64,000 bases of DNA, taken from NCBI GenBank assembly GCA_028583605.1, contig CM053331.1, forward strand, positions 9,904,857 to 9,968,856. Direction: 5' to 3'. The position numbers and the translations under genes were made by a program. The notes under the pieces are model-generated. The model did not search any database. It had not been told where the DNA came from and saw only the letters and a program-made list of their open reading frames with translations. This stretch comes from Dastarcus helophoroides. Lineage: Eukaryota > Arthropoda > Insecta > Coleoptera > Bothrideridae. This document shows, piece after piece, positions 1-11,657 of this stretch (position 1 is the first letter of the stretch; the number at the start of each line of letters is the position of its first letter).

Positions 1-165
1 TGAAAAAATACAACAGAGGTTGCTGTACCGCGTTTCGATAGCCAAGCTATCATCTTCAGAGAGATACTCATCTCTTGCTCTCTTAGAGCAACCTCTGTTG
101 TGTTTTTTCATTTTTCTTGGTTTTATGGGACAAGTATTGTATTTCAATTTTTAAAGATAACCAAT
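1..165 (-). repeat. Penelope-like element terminal repeat, inverted copy at window edge
   Basis: Positions 87-165 (agcaacctctgttg, then a cttggttt..gggacaag block and tatttcaattt) recur on the plus strand at about 13905-13985, 20345-20415 and 58575-58642. Positions 11-24 are the exact reverse complement of 87-100, so the block is a 14-bp inverted repeat around a loop. The same ends lie next to GIY-YIG endonuclease relics at 13.7-13.9 kb, and a further relic sits at 62.2 kb, which is why I assign them to a Penelope-like retroelement. The element probably continues to the left of the window. Confidence 0.6.
11..100 (-). ncRNA. Hammerhead-type ribozyme motif (type I layout), minus strand
   Basis: Read on the minus strand, CTGAAGA (59-53) fits the hammerhead core CUGANGA. 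It is followed by a 6-bp stem II, GATAGC/GCTATC with a TTG loop, then GAAA (36-33), a very short stem III and a possible NUH site. Stem I is closed distally by the perfect 14-bp pairing of 11-24 with 87-100. Penelope-like elements are known to carry hammerheads with tiny helix III in their terminal repeats, so context and core agree. After GAAA this copy reads CGCGGTAC instead of the CGCGTT seen in the 20.3-kb copy, so cleavage competence is uncertain. Confidence 0.6.
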
Positions 166-319
166 GACAAGTCCGTTCCACCAAAAAACAAAAAAATACA
201 ACCTATGAATTTACAATTTTGAAGTGTTCTCTATAACGCACGCAGTGCCGCCTACCAACCATTAGAAAAAGAAAATATTTTATAATAAAATGGGGGTTTC
301 TTTGGGTATTATTATTGTT

Positions 320-1975
320 ATATCTTATGGGGTCTGTTATCCCTGCAGCACTGAAGCTTTCGCTTAGTGTACCCTCCACGAATATATCATAATAGACCCG
401 TTCTTTTGAAGAATTCCAGAACTTTATTCATGGGTGTCTCCAATATTGCCTTTGGTTCAGTCAGAGCATTCCCAAAGCTGCAATGTCTATCCCCTGCCAG
501 AGTCGGACAATCACATAATATGTGTAAAGGAGTTTTTTCTTCCTCTCCACACATTTTACAAGTAAATTTTTTTATGCCAATTGTTGTAAGATGTTTTATT
601 AGAGCACAGTGTCATGTAAATAGTTCAACTATCCACCCGAGCTAATTTTTGCTCAACTGTAATAGTTTTCCGGTTCTCTTTTCTGATGATCCATCAATGA
701 ACATTTGCGATTGCCTTAGACCATTGACACCCCTCCAGTGAGTGCTGTGCTCTTTTCTTTATTACCTCTTTTGCTGCTCTATAAGCAAGCAGAGAAGGAG
801 TTTTCGATCCTACTAAAGAAAACTCGGCTCCCCTTTTGGTTAGAAAGTCTGCTTTTTCATTTCCTTCAATTCCCCGATGGGCCTCAACCCATCGAAGTAT
901 AACTGTATTGTGCTGTGGTAAGTTACTTAGCTTGTCAACACAATCTTTGACCGTTCTGGAGTTCATTTCATTAGCTGTCAGCGCGTTTAGTGTTGCTTGG
1001 CTGTCGCTATAGATAACAATTCTCTTGTTTTCATAAGACCTCCTAATCATTGCTTCAGCACAGGCTGTTATTGCAGTAATTTTCGCCTGAAATGCGGTTG
1101 CCAAAAATCCCAGGTTTATGCAAAATTCATTTCCTGGTTCTTTGCCGGTGATTTCCGCATCAGTACATATCGTTGTTTTGGATCCATCTGTGAACCAGAC
1201 TGATCGACTCTTTTTTTTTTGGTTTTACTAACTGCACTCCCCTTTCCAGTATTTCTACCTGTTAGGGTTTGTGAAAGTTGGTAATACTTTTTGTTCTCTC
1301 CGATGGCATATTTAGCGTATGGTTCTCACAGATTCGCTTAAATAATTCTGTATGGCATGTTGATCTAGGTGATTCCATTATGTACCCATTTGTTCTTAGC
1401 CTGTAGGCTGTTGAGAGGGCATCCGCCTCCACCACCAGATAAAGTGGGGGCAGATATAGCAGTGCTTTCATGGCTGCAGTGGGCGTTGTTTGCATTGCTC
1501 CTGTTCTTCTTAAGCAAGCTAAACTTTTTACCTTGCTTAGTTTGATAAAACTTTCTTTGTTTCTGGCTTTGTTCCACCAGATCAAAGAACCGTATATTGC
1601 TATGGGTGCTACAACCTTGGAATATAGCCAATGGCCATCGCTGGTCTGAGTCCCCATTGTTTTCCTATCATGCCTTTAGAGGCCCATAGAGACTAAGTAG
1701 CTTTGCCAGTAACATTTTTCCACATGAGCGCCAAAGCTAAGTTTGGCATCTAAGATAAGTCCCAAATATTTAACTTCTTCACTCAGCGGAATTTCTTGTC
1801 CTCCTAAACTAAGTCTCCTTAAATCATTAAGATTCCCTTTTTTAGTAAATGCGACTATTTCGCATGGTTCACTGTTAATCCTTCTGCCAAACACCACCTT
1901 TCTCCAATATTCAGTGCCCGTTGCATTAATGCTGATACGGGCTACCAAATAATCAAGTTTTAATTGGCATATCAT
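320..1975 (-). pseudogene. LINE ORF2 relic: RT C-terminal part, RNase H and zinc-knuckle tail (I/Loa/R1-type)
   Basis: Minus-strand reading, 5' to 3'. 1975-1676 encodes the end of a reverse transcriptase with EEVKYLGLILDAKLSFGAHV, the usual phrase after the palm. 1657-1262 continues through VVAPIAIYGSLIWW and TTPTAAMKALLYLPPL, the thumb/connection of this LINE group. About 1205-800 is an RNase H domain: WFTDGSK (first Asp near 1186), IYSDSQATLNAL, and HRGIEGNEKAD. 645-400 gives the C-terminal HCALIKHL and CKMCGEE...HILCDCP knuckle. The frames are not continuous. An in-frame TGA stands where a Gly is usual just before HCAL, and the 5' part (endonuclease, RT fingers and palm) is missing. The 3' end at about 305-330 has an ATA-rich tail, as in the I group. 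RNase H after RT limits the clade to I, Loa, R1 or Ingi-like; I cannot separate these. Not functional. Confidence 0.85.
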
Positions 1976-2090
1976 TTAAAAAAGCTACCGTTAAGAATCT
2001 TATAACACGTTTTTATAGTTTTTGCTCCAATAGTCTTAAAGATACAAGTCCAAATGTGTAAGACATGGCCATTCCCCCTGATCTTCGAGA

Positions 2091-2690
2091 TTAAACATAC
2101 CTTTTTATAATATTAGTCAATATTGGGTCATAGATTATTGGAAAACTGCAAGTTTTTTCGATATCGTTGTTGAGAAAAAAAATACTATGCAGAAAAATAG
2201 GTGCTTCCATTCCAAGGCTTTTAATCCATATAGTAATATTTTTTAAATAGAGAACTTGATTAAGTCGCAGCATAGAATGGAAATCTTTGCCTTTTACATT
2301 ATTTTATTTAGATGAATATTTTCGGAATTGGTACAGATTCACTAAATTGCACGCAATGCAGTAATTTTGATTAAAATCGAACATTTTAGCGCAAACCGAG
2401 GTAATCACATAAAGTGTGTTAGTCATTAAAAAACTGCGAATGATGCCTTTTACCTGAGGCATCATCAACACAGTTACCAATTCCAAAAATATTACGACTG
2501 TTTGTAGAAAAAAACTGTATTTCAAAATAGATGTTTGTTATTGTTTTTCAATTATATCACAAGAAAATTTGAATGAAATTTCAAAGTTATACATAAGTAA
2601 AAAAAAATGATTTGGTCTATTGACTGTACACTGTAGTAATTGGTACGGAACCCTAAATGTGCGAGCCCGATACGCTCTTGGCTGACTTTT
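2091..2690 (-). repeat. Dispersed insect repeat with agggttccgtacc end, copy I
   Basis: The reverse complement of 2630-2690 reads gtcagccaagagcgtatcgg...agggttccgtaccaa, and the body back to about 2091 aligns in order with the reverse complement of 10150-10650 (shared blocks near ttttccaata, cgatatcg, ggtgcttc/ggcacct, gcgcaaac). The end resembles the cggccaagtgcgagtcgg...agggttccgtacc sequence that is very abundant in Lepidoptera. No protein is encoded. The other end of this copy has been lost next to the LINE at 1975. Confidence 0.6.
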
Positions 2691-2699
2691 TTTTAGGAG

Positions 2700-4790
2700 T
2701 TAGCCTCGATGCTTGTTGAGTGATGGGATAATTTATGTATGCAGTAGTAAAAGCCATTGCTGTTACGATATACATTAGTTCTATAATAATAACAATTTTA
2801 AAATATTTGATCGAAAAAAAAACATTGCGAATAAAAGTGGAATTCGTTTAAATCAACAAGAGTGTTAAATGACCAAACAAATGAATGATAAATACAGAAA
2901 AATAAAAGTATAAATGCAATATTCTGAACATACTTCACTGGCAGGTAATTTAATATTTTGTATTGTTCAAATACTGTACATACGAGAAGCAAATATATTT
3001 GTTTGTTTCTTACCGTCGTATTAACATTAATACTTTAAACTTTATTAATTAAACAATAAACCAACGAAGCTAGTCAAAAACCGATTTTAAGAATTTGTTT
3101 AGTTTTGTAACTACAAGTAGCAAAAATATTTTTTACTTTTCTGACCATCGCGACACATTTCACTGATTTAGTAACAATATTTTGACTTCTTTAAGAATTA
3201 GATCATGAAACTACAACACGATCCAAAAAGTTGTTTTGTTAATCTTTTTAGCTTCGTTTACAACTAGCAATAAGCTCTAGTTTATAGACTAAATCATTTC
3301 AACCATGATGCAGTGATACCGGCATGTCGACGCGCATCTCGTTTTCCAGTGTGACGTAACATGCCACGCAAGTGCCCAATTGTTTGCATTAAATCAGTAC
3401 TTAGTTTTGAGTTCTCAAATGGATTATTTCAGTTAATTTATTTACATTCTTTATTTTAAATAATTCTGATGGTTACATTGTCTTGCAAAGCAGTTTATAA
3501 ACAACTTTTACTGTTATTTATAATCTTATTTATATAGAATGTTTCAATCATAATGGCTTTAATTTAACCTACGTATTGGGAAAGCTGAGTAAAGAAAAAA
3601 ATTTAAAAAAAAAATGTTTATTCGACCTTCTGAAATAGTTCCAAATCAATCTATTCACCACGCAAAGCATGCCGCTACTGACCACGTTAAATGGTTTACG
3701 ACAGCAGATGCTTATTACGTTATCGTTCACTTACCAAGTTGCAATGATAAGATAGGCTGGCCAGGGCAAAACATTGCTAATTAATAAGTTTTATATGTTA
3801 TTAGGCGATATTTGTAAAACTAGAGGATTTACTTTTAAGTAAAAAGCAAAAGCGAAAGGTAGGGATGATAAGTAAAAGTTAGGAGTAAAAGGTTTTATTT
3901 AATTTGTATTTATACTCTTTATCTTTCCTTTGTAAGCAAATCCTTTGAAAAATCAAAGCAACTTCTAATATTCTTTCTTAGGGTTAATATACTGGGCCCG
4001 CGAAGAAGAGAAAAGGTTAATGGGCAAATGCCTTGGGGTCCAGGCTTCATGGGTGTCTTTAGTATCCAACAAAGGGCTAGGATATCATAACTTCTCTGGA
4101 ATTCTCGTCGGGTTTGGTCATCAGATACGGCATTATTCCATATTCACCTAGTAGAACTGGCAGAACTGTGTTTCTTATCCCTTTTGTAACTAGGCACACT
4201 ATATAATTTTTCTATGTATAAAGTTCATAATCTGATCCAGGCCATCTTGAATCATTACTAGTTATGACAAGCTTTGGATTGCGTTTAACTTGAATATTTC
4301 AACTTGTAAGATTTTTATTATTTACATATTCATATCGAAATTCGGCTAGCGTTTCAATATGAACATATGTATACTCAAGATCTTCAATAGCTCTTGGAAA
4401 AGGAAATTTGCCCAACCATCTTTGTTTGGTCACCATTTTCTATCCGTGAAAACCGAATCTATTGATAAGCCTTTTCTACATATACTCCAATACTTTGTAA
4501 AATAGTCCGGATACTATAGGTAGAAGGAATCCCAATTCTTGAGTAGCAAAGATACCCTACGAATTTTTTTATGATCTTCCAGGATATGGTCCACTAACTT
4601 TACAAAATAAACCTCTTCAAAGATAAATAACGTTTTGAAGTCTAATTGACAAAGACATAGTTCTTGGTTTATAATTTTTTATTGCATTTAAATTCACCAC
4701 GTCGGCCATTGCAAACACTCAATTACAACCATAAATTGACATAACTAATAAACAGACAAATGTTGGTTCGCAGTTGGATCGTTGTTTATA
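2700..4790. other. 2.1 kb without a supportable gene
   Basis: A+T-rich sequence with no frame showing a recognisable domain. 3950-4570 has a slightly more complex base composition, and short minus-strand open stretches could be very old coding relics, but no motif is readable. No tRNA, array or clear inverted repeat was seen. Confidence 0.4.
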
Positions 4791-4794
4791 AATA

Positions 4795-4888
4795 AAAGTC
4801 AGCCAAGAGAGAGTTGAGTTCGGACAATTAGGGTTCCGTACCAATTACTACAAAAAACACGAAATAGACCAAATTAAATCATTTTTAC
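4795..4888 (+). repeat. agggttccgtacc repeat, copy II (5' end fragment)
   Basis: gtcagccaagagagagttg...tagggttccgtaccaattac...gaccaaattaaatca matches the starts of copies I and III, then stops at about 4888, where the tRNA-His-bearing repeat begins. Only the first ~95 bases are present. Confidence 0.6.
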
Positions 4889-5683
4889 TTGACGGGTTTA
4901 AGCGTTTTCTTTAAAAGTTGTTCGTTAATTTTTTAAGGAATTTATCTTAGCTCAGTCAAATTGTGCTGAAAAATTATTTACCCTGCAAAAGGTCGAATAA
5001 TGCTGATTTTTTTTATGTTGTTTGGAGTAAAGTAAAGGTGAAAAAAAACCAAGTTTTTAACATTATATTAGAAGCTTTCTGCCTAATTCCCAATCCTCAG
5101 CAAAAGATTATATGTAATTTCGTTCTCTTTTCAGTTTTTTGAGAATAACTTTTTTTAAGCGATGTGGCGTGACAATAGCCATTATCATTTATAAAGAAAT
5201 TGTCTACAATTTGGTATATAAAATAAAGTTTTTCCTGAGTTTAACAGCAAGCGAACTATGCATACTTAATAGTTAAAAGAAAATTCAAAATAATATCTAT
5301 AAGCCACTTATATTATTTGTAAAATAATAATGCAACATTAATACGAGAAGGTTTTGTTACTGACTGTTCAGATATATGTTTTGTTGATAATTACCACTCT
5401 GAGATTTACCTTTTTACCCCTACATGCATTTAAACTATCTAAGGCTGGAAAAGACTTCCTGCACTCTGCTGAAAGACTTAGAAGTAGAAGAGAAGTCTTC
5501 ATATTTCATTATTCTTCTATTATGCCAAAAATATCATCCTCTTCATTATCATTGTTAAACACTCCTGGGACCTTTGTACAGGAGTAAGTATTTTCAAATT
5601 AGAGAAGACTTCAGCCCCAATTTTCTGCAGCTGCAAGATCTGCTGCAGACTCTTTTTATAGATGCCTGAAGTTAACTTGACTG

Positions 5684-5950
5684 AGCTGAATTCTTTAAGA
5701 TTGTAATGGGAGTTAAGTCTTGATTAGTACGTTTCCATTTTCCATCCCCATTCCACAGGATCTTTTGTAACCCCCAACTACGTTTGAACTTGATGATAAG
5801 TTCGGAATGAATGATGGTTGACGGCAATCGTGCTAACCTCAATTTATTTCTGGAGGCAGACTTAACAAAGTTGTGATAACGTAAATCATCGAGTATTTAG
5901 ATACCTATATCACATCCATATAGAATATAGCTACAAAAAACTTTCTCCAG
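5684..5950 (-). pseudogene. Unidentified coding relic
   Basis: The minus strand from 5950 is open except for one stop (after YGCDIGI) and ends at a TAA near 5684. It contains LDDLRYHNFVKSASRNKLRL, then ARLPSTIIHSELIIKFKR and SWGLQKILWNGDGKWKR. Codon-like composition and the phrase LRY..F......RL..LPST...HSE resemble conserved phrases I recall from uncharacterised repeat-associated arthropod proteins, but I cannot name the family. It lies inside the 2.3-kb inverted-repeat element and may belong to its ancestral protein. Confidence 0.35.
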
Positions 5951-6599
5951 CCTCAATTATTTTTGCAAGGGTTTGTTTTAACCTGTTAAAAATTGAAACA
6001 TTTTAAGTTTCAGTACCATTTAAGCATAGAGCAATTTTTTCCCATGCACATACATACAGATAAGGAAAAATTTTCATTGTCCATGTAAAACGCTAACTTC
6101 CATAGTTTTCTACGGCCGCTGAACGTATTCCCCTACTTTGACGCAGCATGCTCGTATCTTCCAGTTTAAATGTTACAAAAAATTCGTCGAGAGTTTTACA
6201 ACAGACTGGAATATTGTTTAGCGCAGTCTGGCGGCCTATTTAAACTCTTTATGTTGTAATGTTTAAAGAGTTATTTTGTTATATTCTTCATTAGAATTAT
6301 TATTTAATTTGTTTAAGAGAACTCGTTTATTTATTTTGGTTATCAAAGAATATCAGTTTTATTTTGCCTCAGATGTTGATTAAATCAACAGACTAAAAGA
6401 ACAAACAGCATGTGGCAGGAAAATTTTAATAAAATTGTTGCCTGTCAGAAGTAATCCCGTAACAAAACACGTTAGGACCTATGATGTACTACTGAAATCT
6501 CCACCAGCACTGATCGCTGCGCTCTGCGTTGAATTGTTTACACCGGTGTAGGAGAATACATGGCGCCGCCCATCTATCCCACCATGAGCTCTAAATGTT

Positions 6600-6770
6600 A
6601 AATCTCTTATTAACATTCTCCCTGTGGACAGTGTTTGACTTTCCTGATGTTCAGCACTCTTGGTACTTTTTCCATAGCAGTTGCGGGAGATTCATTTAAC
6701 CTTATTAAAATATTGTCTCCACGGTGATTTCCAGGGTACCACACGTAAGGTTGGAATATTTTAGTCATAG
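6600..6770 (-). pseudogene. Unidentified 50-residue open stretch
   Basis: The minus strand from about 6770 reads KIFQPYVWYPGNHRGDN, then ILIRLNESPATAMEKVPRVL and NIRKVKHCPQGEC, before a TAA at about 6600. It is richer in G+C and in Gly/Pro/Arg than the surrounding A+T-rich DNA, which suggests a coding past. I recognise no motif. It shares the same inverted-repeat element with the relic at 5.7-5.95 kb. Confidence 0.3.
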
Positions 6771-7260
6771 AAATATTTTGTTTTCAGATGACTTTATGCA
6801 GAAAAATTCATCCATGGAGTACCACAAATTTCTAAATTTGGTGTCTTTAAATGCTTAACACAGATCAACGATATGAAAGCAGTTCAAAAAGCTGACTTTG
6901 TTTCGAAAAAAAATGAAATAAATTGTTGCGTTGTTTAGTACAAAGAAAATGTCTCTTCAAAATTCTGTAACTTAGACGAAATTAAGTTTAGCAAAACACT
7001 TTATACACCAAATTGTAGATTATTTCGTACATTTTATAAATGATAATAACTCTTGTTGCGCTGCGTCGCTTAGAGAAAAAGTTATCCTCGAAAAACTAAA
7101 CAAAGTACAAAATATTAATCTTTTTTTGAGGATTGCAGATTAAGCACAGGACTTCCAATATTGCAAACTTGCTTTTACCTCTACTTACTCCAAACAACAT
7201 AAAAGAAAAATCTGCGTTATTCGACTTTTTGCAAGGTAACAGGAATAATTTGACTGGGCT

Positions 7261-7700
7261 ATCTACCATTTTATGAAATCACGACATAAGAATGAAAGCG
7301 AATGCAATCGGTCGTTACATATACAAGGTATTTTAGAATTGTTCTTATTTACCATAACATAATTAGTTCTTACCTACTTCAGTAGGTTAGTGATGCGGAA
7401 AACAAATAAGATTCGTTTAAAAAGTCGCCTCCCCGTGACAATGCTTTAGCATTGCCGTGACCAGGATTCGAACCTGGGTTACTACGGCCACAACGTAGGG
7501 TCCTAACCACTAGACGATCACGGCTACGGAGACGATGATTAAATTACTAAGCTGCATTCACGCAAGCCCACATTTGCTCTAGATAACTTACTAGATTACT
7601 ATTATTATAAGTGCGCTATGACTGTATGCAGTCAGAGAATTTGCTCTTAAAGCAAAAAATAAATCGCAAAGTTGCGAATTACCATTTTTATATGAAATTT
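7261..7700 (-). repeat. tRNA-His-bearing dispersed repeat, copy 1 (split by the 2.3-kb insertion)
   Basis: With 4889-4947 on the far side of the insertion, this copy matches 28598-28992 and 33083-33540 along its whole length: gaatttatct/acca, gttcttattta.cataacataatta, gcggaaa, then the tRNA, then gacgat..ttaaat and cacatttg.. blocks. Flanking sequence has diverged while the tRNA has not. Confidence 0.75.
7453..7524 (-). tRNA. tRNA-His (GTG)
   Basis: The 72-nt minus-strand cloverleaf has acceptor pair GCCGTGA/TCACGGC, discriminator A, D arm with AGTGGTTA, anticodon stem CTACG/CGTAG around TTGTGGC (anticodon GTG), and T arm CCAGG TTCGAAT CCTGG. The A box (AGTGGTTAGG) and B box (GGTTCGAATCC) are intact. 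The 3' trailer folds into CAATGC/GCATTG and ends at T5 (7423-7419), a pol III stop. No CCA is encoded, as usual in eukaryotes; G-1 would be added after transcription. Identical to the copies at 28844 and 33276. Confidence 0.95.
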
Positions 7701-9300
7701 CTGTAAGAAATTAAAATTCCCAGAAATATTTCTACAAAAGGATATTCAAATTTTTAAAAATTTCGATTTTTTTTGAAATATCTATTTTTTGTCCAAATTA
7801 ACAGTTTCAATTTCAAATTTAAGATTTTGAAAATTATAAATTATCACTCCGAAATTTTCTGTTATAAAGTTGATTTTTTTATATTTTGAATATGATTCCA
7901 AAAATTCAACTTTTTTTTCTAAATTTCGACTTTCAAGTGAAAACTTCCAAAAAAATATGTAAATTTCTTATTTACCAAATTTAAACTTTAATGAAGAATT
8001 TTTTACTTTTAATTAGGAAATTTCAACTTTAAATGCACATTTTAAGAAAAACTTGATATTTAAAATTTACCACTTTTCGAGCTTAAAAATGCCAAGATTA
8101 AAGTCAAATATTTTGAAAAAAATGGGTTGGTAACTGTAAATTTTTTTCAAAATTTTTACATTAGCATTGGCTCCAAATTTAGCCTTTTTCAAAATATGTT
8201 TACCATTTCTCTTGACATATAATTTTTAAATAAATCTCCTGGTAATTTTGAGAAAACACTTAAGTTTTCTGGAAATACCAAAGTTTCCTTTTTGAATTGT
8301 CCTTTAAGACAAAATGTTCAATGTTGTTAATCTTTGGTAATCTTTTGGAAATTTGACTTTCTTTTCTAAAATTTCCAATTTAAACTTTCTTTGCAATATC
8401 TATTGTTTTTCTTTAATTTTTTTGAAAATATTGACTTTAAACCTTTTTTTCCAAAAGTTGTGGCTTCATTTTTCTTGAGATTTAAATAGTAATTCTGAAC
8501 GTTAGCTTATTTCTAAAATTTCGAACCTGAAAAACTAAAAATTTCGAATTCGAATAATTAAATTTGTTAAGAGTTAATTTATTCAATTTTTTGTTTAAAA
8601 ATTTAAATTTTCTAAGAAGGTAATCTTTTCAGAAATATTTAATTATGGGTTTTTTAAGTATAAACTCGATTGTGATAAAAATTTGTCTAACACGTCTTTG
8701 TCCACTCTAAATGCAGACTTTTTTAAACATTTCGAATTAAAATTCCAAATTCAAAAAACTCAAGTTTAATTTCTGAATTTTGATATATGACATTTTTCAA
8801 AAAAAATTTCGTGCGTTTAAAGTTAAAACCAAAATTCTAAACTCTGGATTTTGAGGAAAAAAGTAAACATATTTACATACTTCGCATTTAACAGAAAATT
8901 AAATTTAAACCTAAAATTTCCAATTAAGGTGTATATTTTGAAACTAAAGATGAAACTCAAAAAAAAAGATAATAACTTTTTTTTGAAATTCCGAAGAACT
9001 AAATACATTTCGATATTAAAATTTTAGATAGCAATAATAATTTTAGAAAATATTGACATTTTATGATTACCCAAAATAAACGAAAGAATTTAAGCCAATT
9101 AGAAAAATAATTGGACGCTAAGAGAAAACTTAAACATATAAAGGGAACATCTAATTTGCCAGAATTTAGAAGGAATATCGAAATTCTAAACTTTCGGGTG
9201 CAAAGTTTAAATTTGAGATTAGAGTAAAAATTACGAATTTAAATCGAAATTGGAAAAAAAACGATTTTTCTTCAAACTTTTTTTACCTTTAATTAGAGCA
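7700..9300. repeat. Degenerate T-rich/A-rich array 1
   Basis: About 1.6 kb made of diverged short units around tttcgactttt / aaaattttgaa, each roughly 20-25 bases, with TTGAAA/TTTCAA dyads. No unit repeats exactly. It directly follows tRNA repeat copy 1, as array 6 follows copy 3. Open frames inside (for example 8823-9008, minus) are composition artefacts. Confidence 0.6.
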
Positions 9301-10106
9301 CCTTCTAAAGGTATTTTTCGCCCACAAGTGCAGGTTATAGAAGACAGTTCACAGATAACTTTTGTTTTTCTTTTTTTATTTAGAAATTAAATTAAGATAA
9401 AGGGGCAACTAGATTCAATTGTCCTGCGTCACAATAGCAGGAAAAACTTGAAGGGGACTGGCAGTCGTTAATTGTTGTTAAACTAATTTTCTTAAAAATA
9501 TTTGCTTGATGCTTCTTATTGTTATTGTGATGGTTTAAATTTCTATTTGGTTGCTTTATTTTATTTATTTCTACTCAAATTTTTCAGAAGTGTAAATGTA
9601 CTGGGGTCAACTTTTATAAAAGGATAAATAGGCACAAAACTTTCTGAAAATAGGTTCGAATCATGCATAAAAAGGAAAAAACAAGCAAAATTAAAATTTG
9701 GCCAATACCCACATGAATAACGCCGAAAAAGCTGAAAAAGTAGGATTATAGGATGTTACCTAAAATCCGGTCTCTACTAATAACTTACAAAAATCAAGAC
9801 TTTATCAGAATATGTCGAAAGTTTGAAAGAAAGGTGAAAGTTTAAATAAAGTAGCAATTTTCAGTTTATTCGGGTAAGTTTGAAAAAAACTTAAAATATT
9901 CAAACTTTACAAAAAAGAATTAACATTTTGTAAAGGACGCTGCTATTCCCTAGCTTCCATGGACAATATTCTATTGTAAGAACCTCTGATTGATGCTTCT
10001 TGAATAAGCTTACATTGTTCTTTAATAAAAATTAAATTATATTTGATTAATCATTTCCACAATTGATACATTCTACTTTACTAAAAATTTCGAATCAATA
10101 AAAATA
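9301..10106. other. No gene seen
   Basis: A+T-rich intergenic DNA between array 1 and repeat copy III. No domain-bearing frame, RNA gene or clear repeat was seen. Confidence 0.4.
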
Positions 10107-11033
10107 TTCAGCCAAAAGCGAATCGGGCGAGGGTTCCGTACTAATTACTACAGTGAACAGTCTATGGACCAAATTAAATCATTTTTACTTATGAATGAAT
10201 TTAAAATGTTATTAAACTTTTTTTGTGATATAATTTAAAAAAATATCAATTTTCAGATATTCACACTTTTTTCTAAAATCAATTTAAATATTTATGGAAC
10301 TGATATGTGGCTTAATAATGTCTTACATAAAAAGCATTCATTCGCTATTCGCAATAAGTAGATGACTAACACAATTTATGAGATCGCTTCGGATCGAGCT
10401 GAAAAATGACCAACCGCAATTACTGCGTTGCCTAAGCTAGTGCTAACTTCGAAAATATTCTTCTAAATGAAATAATATACGAAAAATTTAATCCAGCTAA
10501 ATCAAGTTTTTGATTTGAAAAAGATTATTAATATGTGGGTCAAAAGCCTTGAAATGCCGGCACCTATTTTTCATAAAATATATTTTTTTTCTGTTGCGAT
10601 ATCGAAAAAACCGACAGTTTTCCAATAACCTATGTCTTAATATCTGCTTTTTCTATCTTAAGAGTTTTTAGAAACCTAGGCGATTAGAGGAGAACGGTCA
10701 CTTCTAATACATTTCGAACTGTATCAATTAAACCGAAAATTATAAAAAAACTTAAAAAAAGTTATCGTAGGATCCTTAGAGGTAGCTTTTTGAAATAATG
10801 CCTGACGTGATATATTAACTAAGAGTTGATTTTTCTTGGACCAATTTAACCTCCCATTTCATTATAAAATATTTTCTTTTTCTAATCCTTAGCTGACGGT
10901 ATTTGCGTGAGTCATCAAGAAATAAAAATGTGCAAAATTTCAAATTTCTGCGTTACATGGTTACCCTTTTTGTGATAGACAGACGGACGGACACGAAAGT
11001 GTTTCGTTATTTTCTTTTAAGGTACGGAACCCT
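10107..11033 (+). repeat. agggttccgtacc repeat, copy III (both ends)
   Basis: This is the best copy. It begins cagccaaaagcgaatcggg then agggttccgtac, and ends gacagacggacggacac...ggtacggaaccct at 11033, so agggttccgtac is present inverted at both ends. The layout matches the Lepidoptera-abundant repeat that starts gtcggccaagtgcgagtcgg and ends ggtacggaacccta. At about 0.93 kb with no coding frame it is presumably a non-autonomous element. Confidence 0.65.
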
Positions 11034-11657
11034 AGAAATGGATGACTGAGATACGAATTTAAAAAAAATCAATCGTCTTTATGCTCATATCCATCAAAAC
11101 AAATATTATTGTTAATTTGTCATTAATAAGGAATTAAGTTACGTTACGTTTTCAATTTCCTTGTCAAGTTTAATTAAAAATAAATTTCTTTGTCGTGTTT
11201 TTCAAGTAACCACAAATTTCTGGGTATATAACCACCTAGCGATCTGTAAAAAAATCTATATAATAGCTCCAACAACTGTCATGAAAGCAGAATAAACCCT
11301 GACTGCAATAATGCACACGTTTAGAGGGCTGTGTTATTGCAGTCCAGGTCTGTTCTATTTGCAAAATTTCCTGAAAAAAAAAATTTGACATTTAGCCTTT
11401 TCGTGTAGTTTAAAACCATATTTTTAAATCATATTTTTTGATATTATCAAAAATGACAGCAGCATACTTCAGGCCATTTTCTAGAATTTTCAAAAAAATT
11501 AACTCCTTGTATAAAAAAAATAAAGCAGATAATGTCATTTTCAGTGATTTAAGATAAGGCAGAAATTTTTATAAAGAATGAATTTTTTTTCATACATCCG
11601 CAAATTAAAAAGAAGCTCCCTCTTCAGTACTCTCTCTTGGAGGGTACTGTATATGTT

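Larger units (their letters stand above)
4948..7260. mobile_element. 2.3-kb inverted-repeat element with 4-bp target duplication, inserted in a tRNA-His repeat
   Basis: The ends are imperfect inverted repeats, TAGCTCAGTCAAATT (4948) and the complement of AATTTGACTGGGCT (to 7260). Similarity between arms extends roughly 4948-5250 against 6970-7260: both contain tatgttgtttggagtaa, gataacttttt, ttatcatttataaa and ctacaatttgg, at an estimated 70-75% identity. ATCT occurs on both sides (4944-4947 and 7261-7264). The uninterrupted repeat copies at 28.6 and 33.1 kb read gaatttatctacca across the site, so this is a clean insertion. The interior holds two short open minus-strand relics (next entries) but no recognisable transposase. 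Superfamily unknown. Confidence 0.6.

Noticed and set aside
367..645. 92-codon plus-strand open frame
   Set aside because: It lies antisense to the zinc-knuckle end of the LINE on the minus strand, which explains its conservation.
2644..2655. agggttccgtac as the exact transposon terminus
   Set aside because: Sequence outside it (gtcagccaagagcg...) is also shared by the copies, so the element extends further and the motif is subterminal.
5354..5587. 77-codon plus frame
   Set aside because: No motif; inside the 2.3-kb inverted-repeat element, where the better-supported relics are on the other strand.
7700..9300. Arrays as a CRISPR or a bacterial repeat array
   Set aside because: No constant repeat and no spacers; units are diverged and contiguous, in a eukaryotic context.
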